DNA of 64,000 nt from Nitratireductor kimnyeongensis (GTDB lineage Bacteria > Pseudomonadota > Alphaproteobacteria > Rhizobiales > Rhizobiaceae), in contig NZ_CP078143.1 of assembly GCF_019891395.1 (NCBI RefSeq), positions 3,175,001 through 3,239,000 on the forward strand, read 5' to 3'. The position numbers and the translations under genes were made by a program. Positions 57,611-64,000 of this stretch are shown here, in pieces. The stretch's first letter is position 1. Every line of letters begins with the position of its first letter. The notes under the pieces are model-generated. The model did not search any database, had not been told where the DNA came from, and worked only from the letters and a program-made list of their open reading frames with translations.

Positions 57611-57761
57611 TATCGTCCTCTTTAGTTTGGCCGAAGTAATTTCCGGCAAAGAGGAAGTTAGGGCAGCTATGGAGTATTAAATAACTGGATTTACAATAGA
57701 GTTTATTCAAGAAAACAAAAATGAAAAAATTATAATAAAATAATATTTACATATGTATTTC

Positions 57762-57794
57762 TTGGTTGAAATACTGGTGTGTTAATTCAACCAA
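57762..57794. promoter_or_regulatory. inverted repeat in AT-rich island
   Basis: TTGGTTGAA (57762-57770) faces TTCAACCAA (57786-57794) across 15 bases, overlapping the DinB stop. It borders a strongly AT-rich island (about 57660-57780) upstream of the Gly-rich gene. The 12-mer TCTTGGTTGAAA here (57760-57771) also occurs at 4055-4066 in the other AT-rich patch. It may be a regulator site; it is a poor terminator since the stem is AT-rich. Confidence 0.5.
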
Positions 57795-58299
57795 AGCGAG
57801 AGCCCTGCTTTGTTCTCTGAAAGTATATCAGATCAATCGACGGTGCGTCTATCCCGAGGATCGACAATGCCGCATGGGCGTGTCCGCGATGGTGTGTTTG
57901 ATGATTGAAGAAATGACACAACGCAGGCGCAAGGCGTTGCGAAACTGTTCGTACGTCGGTGACTGTGACATAGGTGAAGCGCCCCGAAAAAGCGCCTTCC
58001 TCTAGACTTTCTATCCAGCTTAAAATGCGCCTGTCTTCGTTTTCGCGTGCGATGTGCAGGGCCGGCAGCGCTGAATGCAGGATCGTGTCCAACCGCGCGG
58101 GAGCTGCGCCTTCACCCGTAAATCGTTTCATCCAGATGAGATCGGCCACCAGAATGTGATTCAGTGTGCCCATCAGCGATTTGAAGAATATGCCCACGTC
58201 TCGATTGAGCGCTTCCGCATCGAGGACCTGTGCAGACTCATAAATTTTTGTATTGGCCCAGAAGTTATAGGAAGCGAACATCTCAAAATGTTGTTTCAT
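57787..58299 (-). CDS. DinB family protein
   Basis: The 170-aa four-helix bundle has the three metal-binding His positions of DinB/YfiT: LMGTLNHILVADLIWMKRF and FFNHQTHHRGHAHAALS. DinB-type proteins include thiol-dependent transferases and many of unknown role; this one is not the DNA polymerase IV also called DinB. ATG 58299 (MKQHFEMFASYNFWAN) is the usual start. It is divergent from the GST gene. Confidence 0.9.
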   Translation of the reverse strand: MKQHFEMFASYNFWANTKIYESAQVLDAEALNRDVGIFFKSLMGTLNHILVADLIWMKRFTGEGAAPARLDTILHSALPALHIARENEDRRILSWIESLEEGAFSGRFTYVTVTDVRTVSQRLAPALCHFFNHQTHHRGHAHAALSILGIDAPSIDLIYFQRTKQGSRFG

Positions 58300-58414
58300 C
58301 GTCTTTGTCCGAGGTCTGGAGCAGAAAATCCTGCGTTTGGAGCATTGCCTTGAGCACTGGATATGCAATCGTGACTAATCTTTCAGGTCTCACCCAGAAT
58401 CGAAAGGACCAGGC

Positions 58415-59107
58415 GTGACGATTGCATTGTACGACCTCGTGGGCGCGGACGAAGCGCGCCCTTTCAGTCCGCATTGCTGGAAAATCGCCTTTGCGCTCGC
58501 CCACAAAGAGCTCGAGTTCAAGTCGATGCCGGTACGCTTCACGGAAATCGGGAAAATAGAGTCTGGCGCCTTCAAGACCGTACCGGCCATTCGGGATGGC
58601 GAGCGCCTGTGCGTCGATTCTTTCCAGATCGCACTTTATCTCGAAGAGACCTATCCAGACCTTCCTCCGTTGTTCGCGGGTGAGGGAAGCAAGGCTCTCT
58701 CGCGTTTCATCGAGAAATGGGCGCAGGCCACCCTCACCGGTTATATCGGCCCCTCGCTGGTGCTTGACGTTCACGATGCACTCGGCCCGGCCGACCAGGA
58801 GTATTTCCGCGGCAGTCGCGAAAAACGGTTCGGACGCACGTTGGAGGAGACGGCAAGGGGTCGGGAGGAGCGTCTCGAGGGGTTTCGTGCGAGCCTGTTG
58901 CCGCTACGTCTGATGCTTTCCGAGCAGCAGTTCATCGGCGGACAAAGGCCTCTTTTTGCCGATTATATCGTCGCGGGCATCTTTCAGTGGGCGCGTGTTA
59001 TCTCTCCCTTCCCGCTTCTCGCAGCGGAGGACCCGGTCGCGGCGTGGTTCGAACGCTGCCTGGACCTGCACGGTGGGATTGGCAGGCGGGTCCCGGCGGC
59101 TTGCTGA
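58415..59107 (+). CDS. glutathione S-transferase family protein
   Basis: The 230-aa protein has an N-terminal thioredoxin-like domain (about 1-80) with SPHCWKIAFALAHKELEF and the glutathione-binding VPAIRDGERLCVDSFQIALYLEETYP, then an all-helical C-terminal domain. It should join glutathione to reactive molecules; the substrate is unknown. Start is GTG 58415 with AAAGGACC upstream. A perfect palindrome covers its stop region. Confidence 0.88.
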   Translation: MTIALYDLVGADEARPFSPHCWKIAFALAHKELEFKSMPVRFTEIGKIESGAFKTVPAIRDGERLCVDSFQIALYLEETYPDLPPLFAGEGSKALSRFIEKWAQATLTGYIGPSLVLDVHDALGPADQEYFRGSREKRFGRTLEETARGREERLEGFRASLLPLRLMLSEQQFIGGQRPLFADYIVAGIFQWARVISPFPLLAAEDPVAAWFERCLDLHGGIGRRVPAAC

Positions 59108-59125
59108 TGGGAAGGGCCTTCCCAT
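59107..59125. repeat. 19-bp perfect palindrome after the GST gene
   Basis: ATGGGAAGG-G-CCTTCCCAT starts on the last base of the GST stop codon. With a one-base centre it cannot form a good RNA loop without opening, so it may be a protein-binding site upstream of ndk or a cruciform. Confidence 0.45.
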
Positions 59126-59205
59126 GTGCCTTTGAGACAGCTATAGAGCGCGCCATCTCCTAAAATGAGCTCACGCTCAAAATCCAGACAATCGAAGGAC
59201 CGACC

Positions 59206-59628
59206 ATGGCGATCGAACGCACATTTTCCATGATCAAGCCGGATGCCACCAAGCGCAATCTGACCGGCGCCATCACCAAGAAGCTCGAGGATGCCGGCCT
59301 GCGTGTCGTGGCATCGAAACGCGTATGGATGAGCCGCCGCCAGGCTGAAGGGTTCTATGCAGTGCACAAAGAGCGGCCGTTCTTCGACGAGCTATGCGAG
59401 TTTATGTCGTCGGCTCCGACCGTCGTTCAGGTGCTCGAGGGTGAGAACGCCATTCTCAAGAACCGTGAGATTATGGGCGCTACCAACCCCGCCGAGGCCG
59501 CCGAGGGCACGATCCGCAAGGAATTCGCCACGTCGATCGGCGAAAATTCCGTTCACGGTTCCGATGCGCCTGAGACCGCTGCCGAAGAGATCCGCTACTG
59601 GTTCTCCGACACCGAAATTGTCGGCTGA
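59206..59628 (+). CDS. ndk: nucleoside diphosphate kinase
   Basis: The 140-aa enzyme transfers phosphate between nucleoside tri- and diphosphates. It begins [20 protein letters not shown], and has the active-site His in [16 protein letters not shown] (about residue 117). ATG 59206 follows AAGGACCGACC. The gene is alone, with tandem hairpins just behind. Confidence 0.98.
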   Translation: MAIERTFSMIKPDATKRNLTGAITKKLEDAGLRVVASKRVWMSRRQAEGFYAVHKERPFFDELCEFMSSAPTVVQVLEGENAILKNREIMGATNPAEAAEGTIRKEFATSIGENSVHGSDAPETAAEEIRYWFSDTEIVG

Positions 59629-59633
59629 CCGAC

Positions 59634-59687
59634 CAGCGCTCATCGAGCGCTGTTCCTTGAAATCGGGGTTCACGCCCCGGTTTTTTT
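59634..59687 (+). terminator. tandem hairpins and terminator after ndk
   Basis: A first perfect hairpin, CAGCGCTC-ATC-GAGCGCTG (59634-59652), is followed by CGGGG-TTCACG-CCCCG (59664-59679) and a run of seven T (59681-59687). The second is a good terminator for ndk. It reaches the stop of the convergent GGDEF-EAL gene. Confidence 0.85.
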
Positions 59688-61935
59688 ATGCGCCCTGGCG
59701 CGAGTTCGGAAACTTGAGGATGGACGCGGGATTGCGCTCCAGTACATAGTTGGCAAAATCGCGTCCAGTCATGGCGCGACCATAAAGCCAGCCCTGGAAA
59801 TACTCACAGCCTGATGATTTCAGCAGCACTTCCTGCTGCTGGGTCTGCACATGCTCAGCGACGGCAGAAAGACCGAGCGTGGAGGCCATGTCCAGCATAG
59901 TCTGCACCAACGCCCGGTTGCTTTCGCTGCTCGTGATATCGGCGATAAAACTGCCATCGATCTTCAATTCGTCGAACGGCAGTTTTTTCAAATTAGCGAT
60001 GGAGGAATAACCTGTTCCGAAATCGTCGAGCGACAACCTCACACCCAATGCCTTTAGCTCATGCATGCGCCGGGTGATCTGCATCTGATCGCTTGTCAGG
60101 ACACGTTCTGTCATCTCCAATGTCAGACGCTGCGGATCGAGGCCGTGCGTATTGAGCCTGTCGTGCAGGAAGTCGAGGAAATCCGGATCGCGCAGCGATT
60201 TGAGGCTGAGGTTTACGGCCATCCGCAGTCCCGCAAGGCGCGGGTTGTCTTTCCATTGGGCAAGTGTGCGTACGCTCGTGTCGATCACACCGCGTCCCAG
60301 GAGTTCTGCAAGTCCGTGCTGCTCGGCCAATCCCACGAAATCGCTTGGCGAAAGCGCACCATGCTCCGCGTGATTCCAGCGTAGGAGAGCCTCTGCGCCC
60401 ACCACATGGCCCGCGGCATTGACTTGCGGCTGGTAGTGCAGTTCCAGGTTGTTGTCCACCAGCGCACTGCGCATGTCGTTGAGCAGGCGAAAACGCTTGC
60501 GCTCTTTGCGCAGCACTTTCGGATCGAATAGCGCGACATTGTTTCGTCCCAGGCTCTTGGCCTGATACATGGCCATATCGGCATTCTTCATCAGAACTTC
60601 AGGGCCTTTTTCGCTGCCGTCGAATACGAGAACGCCAACACTCGCCGAAGTGTGATGGATCATGTGCCCAAGAACGAATTCCTGACGCAGCGCAGCAAGA
60701 ACCCGATTGGCAGCCACGATCGCATTGCGCGTCGCAGTCGCGGCTGTGGTATCATTCAGGCACAGGACGATTACAAACTCGTCACCGCCGATCCTGCCCA
60801 CCGAGTCCTGGGGGGCGACGGCAGCCTGCAGACGATCGGCGACTTGCTTGAGAAAGACATCCCCGACATCGTGGCCCATCGTGTCGTTCAGGGTCTTGAA
60901 GTTGTCGAGATCGATGAACAGGAGCGCGCCTCGTTGCCCGCTCTTTTGACATGAAGCCATTTGCCGACCGACCTCGTCGAAAAGCCGTCGGCGGTTGGGA
61001 AGCCGGGTCAGGGGATCGTAGAACGCAAGGCGTTCGATCTCCATTTCATTCTTCTTGCGCAGGGAGATATCGGAGAGATATCCGTGCCAGACAATACCCT
61101 CCTTCGTCGTTTCAGGCATTGCCGCGACACGCAGCCATTTTTCCACGCCGTCCATCGCGTGGATGCGAAACTCGCATTCCCAGGGTTTCAGCTTGATGCC
61201 TGAATCCCTCAGCGTCTCCAGATAATGTGCGCGGTCATCGTTGTGGATCACGTGCAAAACCGTATTCGGATCGTCCGGGACAGTCCGATCATCATAGCCG
61301 AGCAAGTCTCGTAAACCCTTTGACACGTAGAGAATGGAAAATTCTCCATTATCGCGCCGTAACAATTGGAAGAGCCCACCAGGCAGTTGCGATGTTAGCT
61401 TCTCGAACATGTCCTGAAGTTTCAGGCGCTTCACCGTTTCTGTGATCTCGCGTACGGAACCCTCATAATAGAGCGGCTTGCCAGTCCGGCGATCACGCAC
61501 CAAGCGCGCCGATTCGCTCACCCAGATACGCTCCCGTGTTTTGTGACGATAGACCTCGGAAACGAAGTTCTCGACCTTGCCATTGGCCTCGAGTTCGGCG
61601 CGGAACGCATCGCGGCGGGTGGGCCCCACATACCACTCCTTGGCGATGTCCTTCACCCCTGCGAGGAGTGCCGCCTCACTCTCGTACCCGTTGAGGCGCA
61701 CAAGAGCTGGATTCGCGCTGAGCTGCCGCCCGTCGAGCGAAGACCGGTAGATGCCCTCGGAAAGGTTGTCGATCAGTTCTTGATGGTTCTTCTGCTCGTC
61801 TCGCGCGTCGCGATAGCGTTGGCTGATCCGGGCCAGTTGATAGCCTAGCCCCAAGCATCCCAAAAGGCCTACTGCTGCGATCAACCACGCGGGATTCGTT
61901 CCCGCGACCAGCATCGTCTGGAAAAAATCCGACAT
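59686..61935 (-). CDS. PAS-PAS-GGDEF-EAL cyclic-di-GMP signalling protein
   Basis: The 749-aa protein has an N-terminal membrane span (about residues 15-33), two PAS sensor domains (about 45-165 and 175-295), a GGDEF domain with RIGGDEFVI, and an EAL domain with VGAEALLRWNH, LSLDDFGTGYSS and KIDGSFI. GGDEF makes cyclic-di-GMP and EAL breaks it; both motifs look intact, so either activity is possible. The inhibitory RxxD site normally five residues before GGDEF is not present (APQDSVGRIGGDEF). The cue is unknown. Start ATG 61935. Confidence 0.93.
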   Translation of the reverse strand: MSDFFQTMLVAGTNPAWLIAAVGLLGCLGLGYQLARISQRYRDARDEQKNHQELIDNLSEGIYRSSLDGRQLSANPALVRLNGYESEAALLAGVKDIAKEWYVGPTRRDAFRAELEANGKVENFVSEVYRHKTRERIWVSESARLVRDRRTGKPLYYEGSVREITETVKRLKLQDMFEKLTSQLPGGLFQLLRRDNGEFSILYVSKGLRDLLGYDDRTVPDDPNTVLHVIHNDDRAHYLETLRDSGIKLKPWECEFRIHAMDGVEKWLRVAAMPETTKEGIVWHGYLSDISLRKKNEMEIERLAFYDPLTRLPNRRRLFDEVGRQMASCQKSGQRGALLFIDLDNFKTLNDTMGHDVGDVFLKQVADRLQAAVAPQDSVGRIGGDEFVIVLCLNDTTAATATRNAIVAANRVLAALRQEFVLGHMIHHTSASVGVLVFDGSEKGPEVLMKNADMAMYQAKSLGRNNVALFDPKVLRKERKRFRLLNDMRSALVDNNLELHYQPQVNAAGHVVGAEALLRWNHAEHGALSPSDFVGLAEQHGLAELLGRGVIDTSVRTLAQWKDNPRLAGLRMAVNLSLKSLRDPDFLDFLHDRLNTHGLDPQRLTLEMTERVLTSDQMQITRRMHELKALGVRLSLDDFGTGYSSIANLKKLPFDELKIDGSFIADITSSESNRALVQTMLDMASTLGLSAVAEHVQTQQQEVLLKSSGCEYFQGWLYGRAMTGRDFANYVLERNPASILKFPNSRQGA

Positions 61936-62046
61936 CGTGCTCCCCGGCGTTACCTAGAGGAAGCTATAACCCCGAATGGTTTGTCGAAACGTCTAGTCTT
62001 GAGAGAAATGAATCCTATCGTTAGCGAGGCGTAAAGGCTTCTGGTT

Positions 62047-62517
62047 TCAGTCTTCCCAGCGCTTTAAGTCCTCCAGATCCTTGTCGTTTGCTTCCACCCA
62101 ACCTGTCTTGGCACTTCCCCTCACGTGCTCCTTTTTCCAGAAGGGCGCCCGAGATTTGAGAAAATCCATCAGGAAGTCGGCAGCTTCGAATGCGGCACGC
62201 CTGTGGGACGAGGCAGCCACCACGAGAACGATGTTGTCGCCTGGTGCGATCTTGCCGAAACGGTGGATCACGGTCAGGCCCGTAAGCGGCCAGCGCGTGG
62301 TCGCCTGATTGGCGATCCGGATTATCTCGGCTTCCGCCATCCCGGGGTAGTGTTCGAGTTCGAGGGCTTCAAGCCGGCCATTCTCATCCCGGCAGAGTCC
62401 TGTGAAGCTCACGACGGCGCCAACATCGCGGCGTCGGGCGGTCAGGCGCCGGGTTTCTGTGGCGAGATCGAAGTCATCCGCCTGTACGCGTACCAAGGGC
62501 TCGCACGCCGATGCCAT
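62047..62517 (-). CDS. moaE: molybdopterin synthase catalytic subunit
   Basis: The 156-aa MoaE adds sulfur to precursor Z with MoaD, giving molybdopterin. Patterns are GAVVSFTGLCRDENG, LELEHYPGMAEAEI, IHRFGKIAPGDNIVLVVAASSHR and FLMDFLKSRAPFWKKEH with the active lysines. ATG 62517 comes two bases after the moaD stop. The pair belongs to a run with pgsA and uvrC. Confidence 0.96.
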   Translation of the reverse strand: MASACEPLVRVQADDFDLATETRRLTARRRDVGAVVSFTGLCRDENGRLEALELEHYPGMAEAEIIRIANQATTRWPLTGLTVIHRFGKIAPGDNIVLVVAASSHRRAAFEAADFLMDFLKSRAPFWKKEHVRGSAKTGWVEANDKDLEDLKRWED

Positions 62518-62519
62518 TT

Positions 62520-62771
62520 TTACCCCCCGGTCATAGGAGGGAACAGAGCAATCTCTCCATGGGGGGGCAGGGGCGTGGAATGGTCCGCATGCTCCTGGTT
62601 GATGGCGACACGGATAATCTCAGGCCGCTCCATGGCGGCCTCGTAATTTTCACCGCGCCCTTTCAGCCAGGTAAGCAGGTCTGTCACTGTCTTTACGTCG
62701 GCGGGCAAGGTAACCGTTTCGTCAGACAGGCCTATGCGCTCGCGCACCCATGCAAAATAAACCAGCTTCAT
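62520..62771 (-). CDS. moaD: molybdopterin synthase sulfur carrier subunit
   Basis: The 83-aa ubiquitin-like protein ends in the needed Gly-Gly (FPPMTGG) that carries sulfur as thiocarboxylate. It begins MKLVYFAWVRERIGLSDETV. ATG 62771 has GGAG with five bases between; GTG 62777, overlapping the pgsA stop, is the alternative. Directly followed by moaE. Confidence 0.95.
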   Translation of the reverse strand: MKLVYFAWVRERIGLSDETVTLPADVKTVTDLLTWLKGRGENYEAAMERPEIIRVAINQEHADHSTPLPPHGEIALFPPMTGG

Positions 62772-62773
62772 CG

Positions 62774-63373
62774 TCACTCCTCCACGATGTGCTTCAGCCC
62801 CGCGCGGAAATAATCATAACCTGTGTAAAGGGTTACGATGGCAGAAATCCAAAGGAGCGCGATGCCAAGCTGCGTAGTGTAGGGCAAGACCTTGTCACCG
62901 GCGGGACCGGCGAGCAAGAAACCGATGGCTACCATCTGGATTGTGGTTTTCCATTTGGCCAGTTGTGTGACAGGAACGCTGACTTTCAGGGCTGCCAGAT
63001 ACTCCCGAAGGCCAGACACCAGAATTTCCCGGCAGAGGATGATAATCGCCGCCCACAAGGTCCACCCGGCGATGGTCCGATCCGTGTCGGCTGCAAGAAG
63101 CAGAAGACACGTTGAAACCAGCAGCTTGTCGGCGATGGGATCGAGCATTTTGCCGATGTTGGAGGTCTGCTCCCAGATGCGGGCGAGATAGCCGTCCAGA
63201 TAATCAGTGATGCTTGCCGCAATGAAAAGCGCGAGCGCCGACCAGCGGGCGAAATCGCTCGACTGGAGCCTACCTTCCAGGAAAAAGCACAGGACAATCG
63301 CTGGTACCGCGAGAATTCTGCCGTAGGTCAGGAGGTTGGGAATGTTGAATGCCGGTGTGCTACGTCTGGCCAT
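62774..63373 (-). CDS. pgsA: CDP-diacylglycerol--glycerol-3-phosphate 3-phosphatidyltransferase
   Basis: The 199-aa membrane enzyme makes phosphatidylglycerol phosphate. The CDP-alcohol motif is complete in TDYLDGYLARIWEQTSNIGKMLDPIADK (spread over about residues 57-84), with four or more membrane helices around it. ATG 63373 (MARRSTPAFNIPNLLTYGRI) is the family start; a TTG nine bases upstream is less likely. The gene lies between uvrC and moaD as in many Rhizobiales. Confidence 0.96.
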   Translation of the reverse strand: MARRSTPAFNIPNLLTYGRILAVPAIVLCFFLEGRLQSSDFARWSALALFIAASITDYLDGYLARIWEQTSNIGKMLDPIADKLLVSTCLLLLAADTDRTIAGWTLWAAIIILCREILVSGLREYLAALKVSVPVTQLAKWKTTIQMVAIGFLLAGPAGDKVLPYTTQLGIALLWISAIVTLYTGYDYFRAGLKHIVEE

Positions 63374-63409
63374 GAAGCGCAATCCTGCTCCGGTCTGCCG
63401 CCGGGGACT

Positions 63410-63547
63410 TCATACCCCCAGTCTCTTGAAGTAGGCCCGCCTGTCTGTAGACGCAGCAAGCCAATCAGCCTCTGTCAAATCAGAACCAGGCGCATACGGC
63501 AAGCGCCAAGGTCCTCGGGCGCGACGAAACAACGCCGGTTCAGCCAT
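63410..63547 (-). CDS. possible 45-aa protein between uvrC and pgsA
   Basis: ATG 63547 overlaps the uvrC stop (ATGGCTGA) and opens a 45-codon frame that fills most of the uvrC-pgsA gap. The peptide has two Trp, mixed charge and a protein-like run ([20 protein letters not shown], then YFKRLGV). It is not a UvrC extension, since UvrC ends at the usual place ([12 protein letters not shown]). No family recognised. The coupled start is the main support; there is no separate ribosome-binding site. Confidence 0.45.
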   Translation of the reverse strand: MAEPALFRRARGPWRLPYAPGSDLTEADWLAASTDRRAYFKRLGV

Positions 63548-64000
63548 TTTCGTGAAAATGGTTGTAGATCTGTCGGGCGATGCCCTCGGAAATGCCGTCA
63601 ACTGCGGTAAGATCTTCAATCCCGGCACGGCTGACGGCTTTCGCGGTCCCAAAATGATGCAGGAGTGCGCGTTTGCGGCCTGGGCCGATGCCGCTGATCT
63701 CGTCCAGCGGGTTTTTGACCATTTCCTTCTTTCGCCGCGCGCGATGCGAGCCAATGGCGAACCGGTGCGCTTCATCGCGCAGCCGTTGGATGAAATAAAG
63801 AACCGGGTCGCGAACCGGCAGGCTGAATGGGTTTGTGCCTGCCATGAAGAACCGCTCCCGCCCGGCATCGCGATCGACGCCCTTGGCCACGCCAATGGCG
63901 GTTACCAATCCCGCGATCCCGAGCTCCTCCAGCACTTGCCTGACCGCCGCCAGCTGACCCTGACCGCCGTCTATGAGGAGAACATCGGGCCACATGGGCA
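63540..64000 (-). CDS. uvrC: excinuclease ABC subunit C (3' part only)
   Basis: The last 152 or so codons of uvrC, cut by the window edge. UvrC makes both cuts around DNA damage. The UvrC C-terminal endonuclease domain is seen from [16 protein letters not shown] through [16 protein letters not shown], and the end has the tandem helix-hairpin-helix with [17 protein letters not shown] and [16 protein letters not shown]. The 5' part lies beyond the window. Confidence 0.95.
   Translation of the reverse strand, partial: PMWPDVLLIDGGQGQLAAVRQVLEELGIAGLVTAIGVAKGVDRDAGRERFFMAGTNPFSLPVRDPVLYFIQRLRDEAHRFAIGSHRARRKKEMVKNPLDEISGIGPGRKRALLHHFGTAKAVSRAGIEDLTAVDGISEGIARQIYNHFHENG

Overview
The window is an ordinary, gene-dense chromosomal stretch of a GC-rich alphaproteobacterium. 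Its gene content and order point to the order Hyphomicrobiales (Rhizobiales), most likely near Phyllobacteriaceae/Mesorhizobium. Supporting signs are the TIGR02301 protein, the purF-cvpA-radA-alr-dnaB block, the lptF-lptG-lptD-surA-pdxA-rsmA block, the uvrC-pgsA-moaD-moaE block, a CysRS-VOC pair, and a palindromic intergenic element of the Rhizobiales type. The family assignment is inference from gene content only. I see no rRNA, tRNA, CRISPR array, insertion sequence or prophage.

Layout. 1-4.1 kb: two MscS-type channel paralogs on the minus strand bracket a plus-strand pair, a GNAT acetyltransferase and an ATP-grasp ligase with a RimK-like N-terminal (RLAN) domain. This is the least ordinary locus. 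4.1-8.6 kb: an HD hydrolase coupled to YgfZ, three small conserved unknowns (one TIGR02301), a NUDIX hydrolase and a DUF2799 lipoprotein. 8.6-11.4 kb: an SRAP/YedK DNA-crosslink protein, an FAD oxidoreductase and two very small candidate genes. 11.4-17.6 kb: cysS, a VOC protein, a GFA-fold protein, proline iminopeptidase and citramalate synthase form a tightly overlapping plus-strand run, followed by RarD. 17.8-24.7 kb: a LOG-family protein, a LysM/Ig-like envelope protein, an ArsR-Atm1 exporter operon with a clear operator, then psd-pssA (phosphatidylethanolamine synthesis) and a DUF374 acyltransferase.

24.9-33.4 kb: a minus-strand block with an SDR, purF, cvpA, radA, alr, dnaB and cfa. 33.6-37.5 kb: rpsF-rpsR-rplI with a strong terminator, an ABC-2 exporter pair and a small two-TM protein. 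37.6-44.1 kb: the plus-strand fatty-acid cluster fabD-fabG-acpP-fabF, followed by mltG, yicC and gmk. 44.1-51.8 kb: minus-strand lptF-lptG-lptD (ended by a terminator), then surA-pdxA-rsmA, which covers LPS export, outer-membrane protein folding, vitamin B6 and rRNA dimethylation. 52.1-57.6 kb: pepA-holC, then an ABC-F ATPase coupled to an HAD hydrolase, and a Gly-rich secreted protein. 57.8-64 kb: DinB, GST, ndk, a PAS-GGDEF-EAL protein, moaE-moaD-pgsA, a small candidate gene and the 3' end of uvrC.

Many neighbours overlap by 1-4 nt (ATGA, GTGA, TAATG), so several starts were set by translational coupling rather than by the longest reading frame. The observations most worth a second look are the GNAT/RLAN-ligase locus between MscS paralogs, the ArsR operator in front of the Atm1-type exporter, and an AT-rich, divergent segment inside cysS together with a Cys-containing mini-ORF at the cysS promoter. 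Two AT-rich islands sharing a 12-mer and inverted repeats, a Gly-rich secreted protein, and a 45-codon gene candidate between uvrC and pgsA complete that list.
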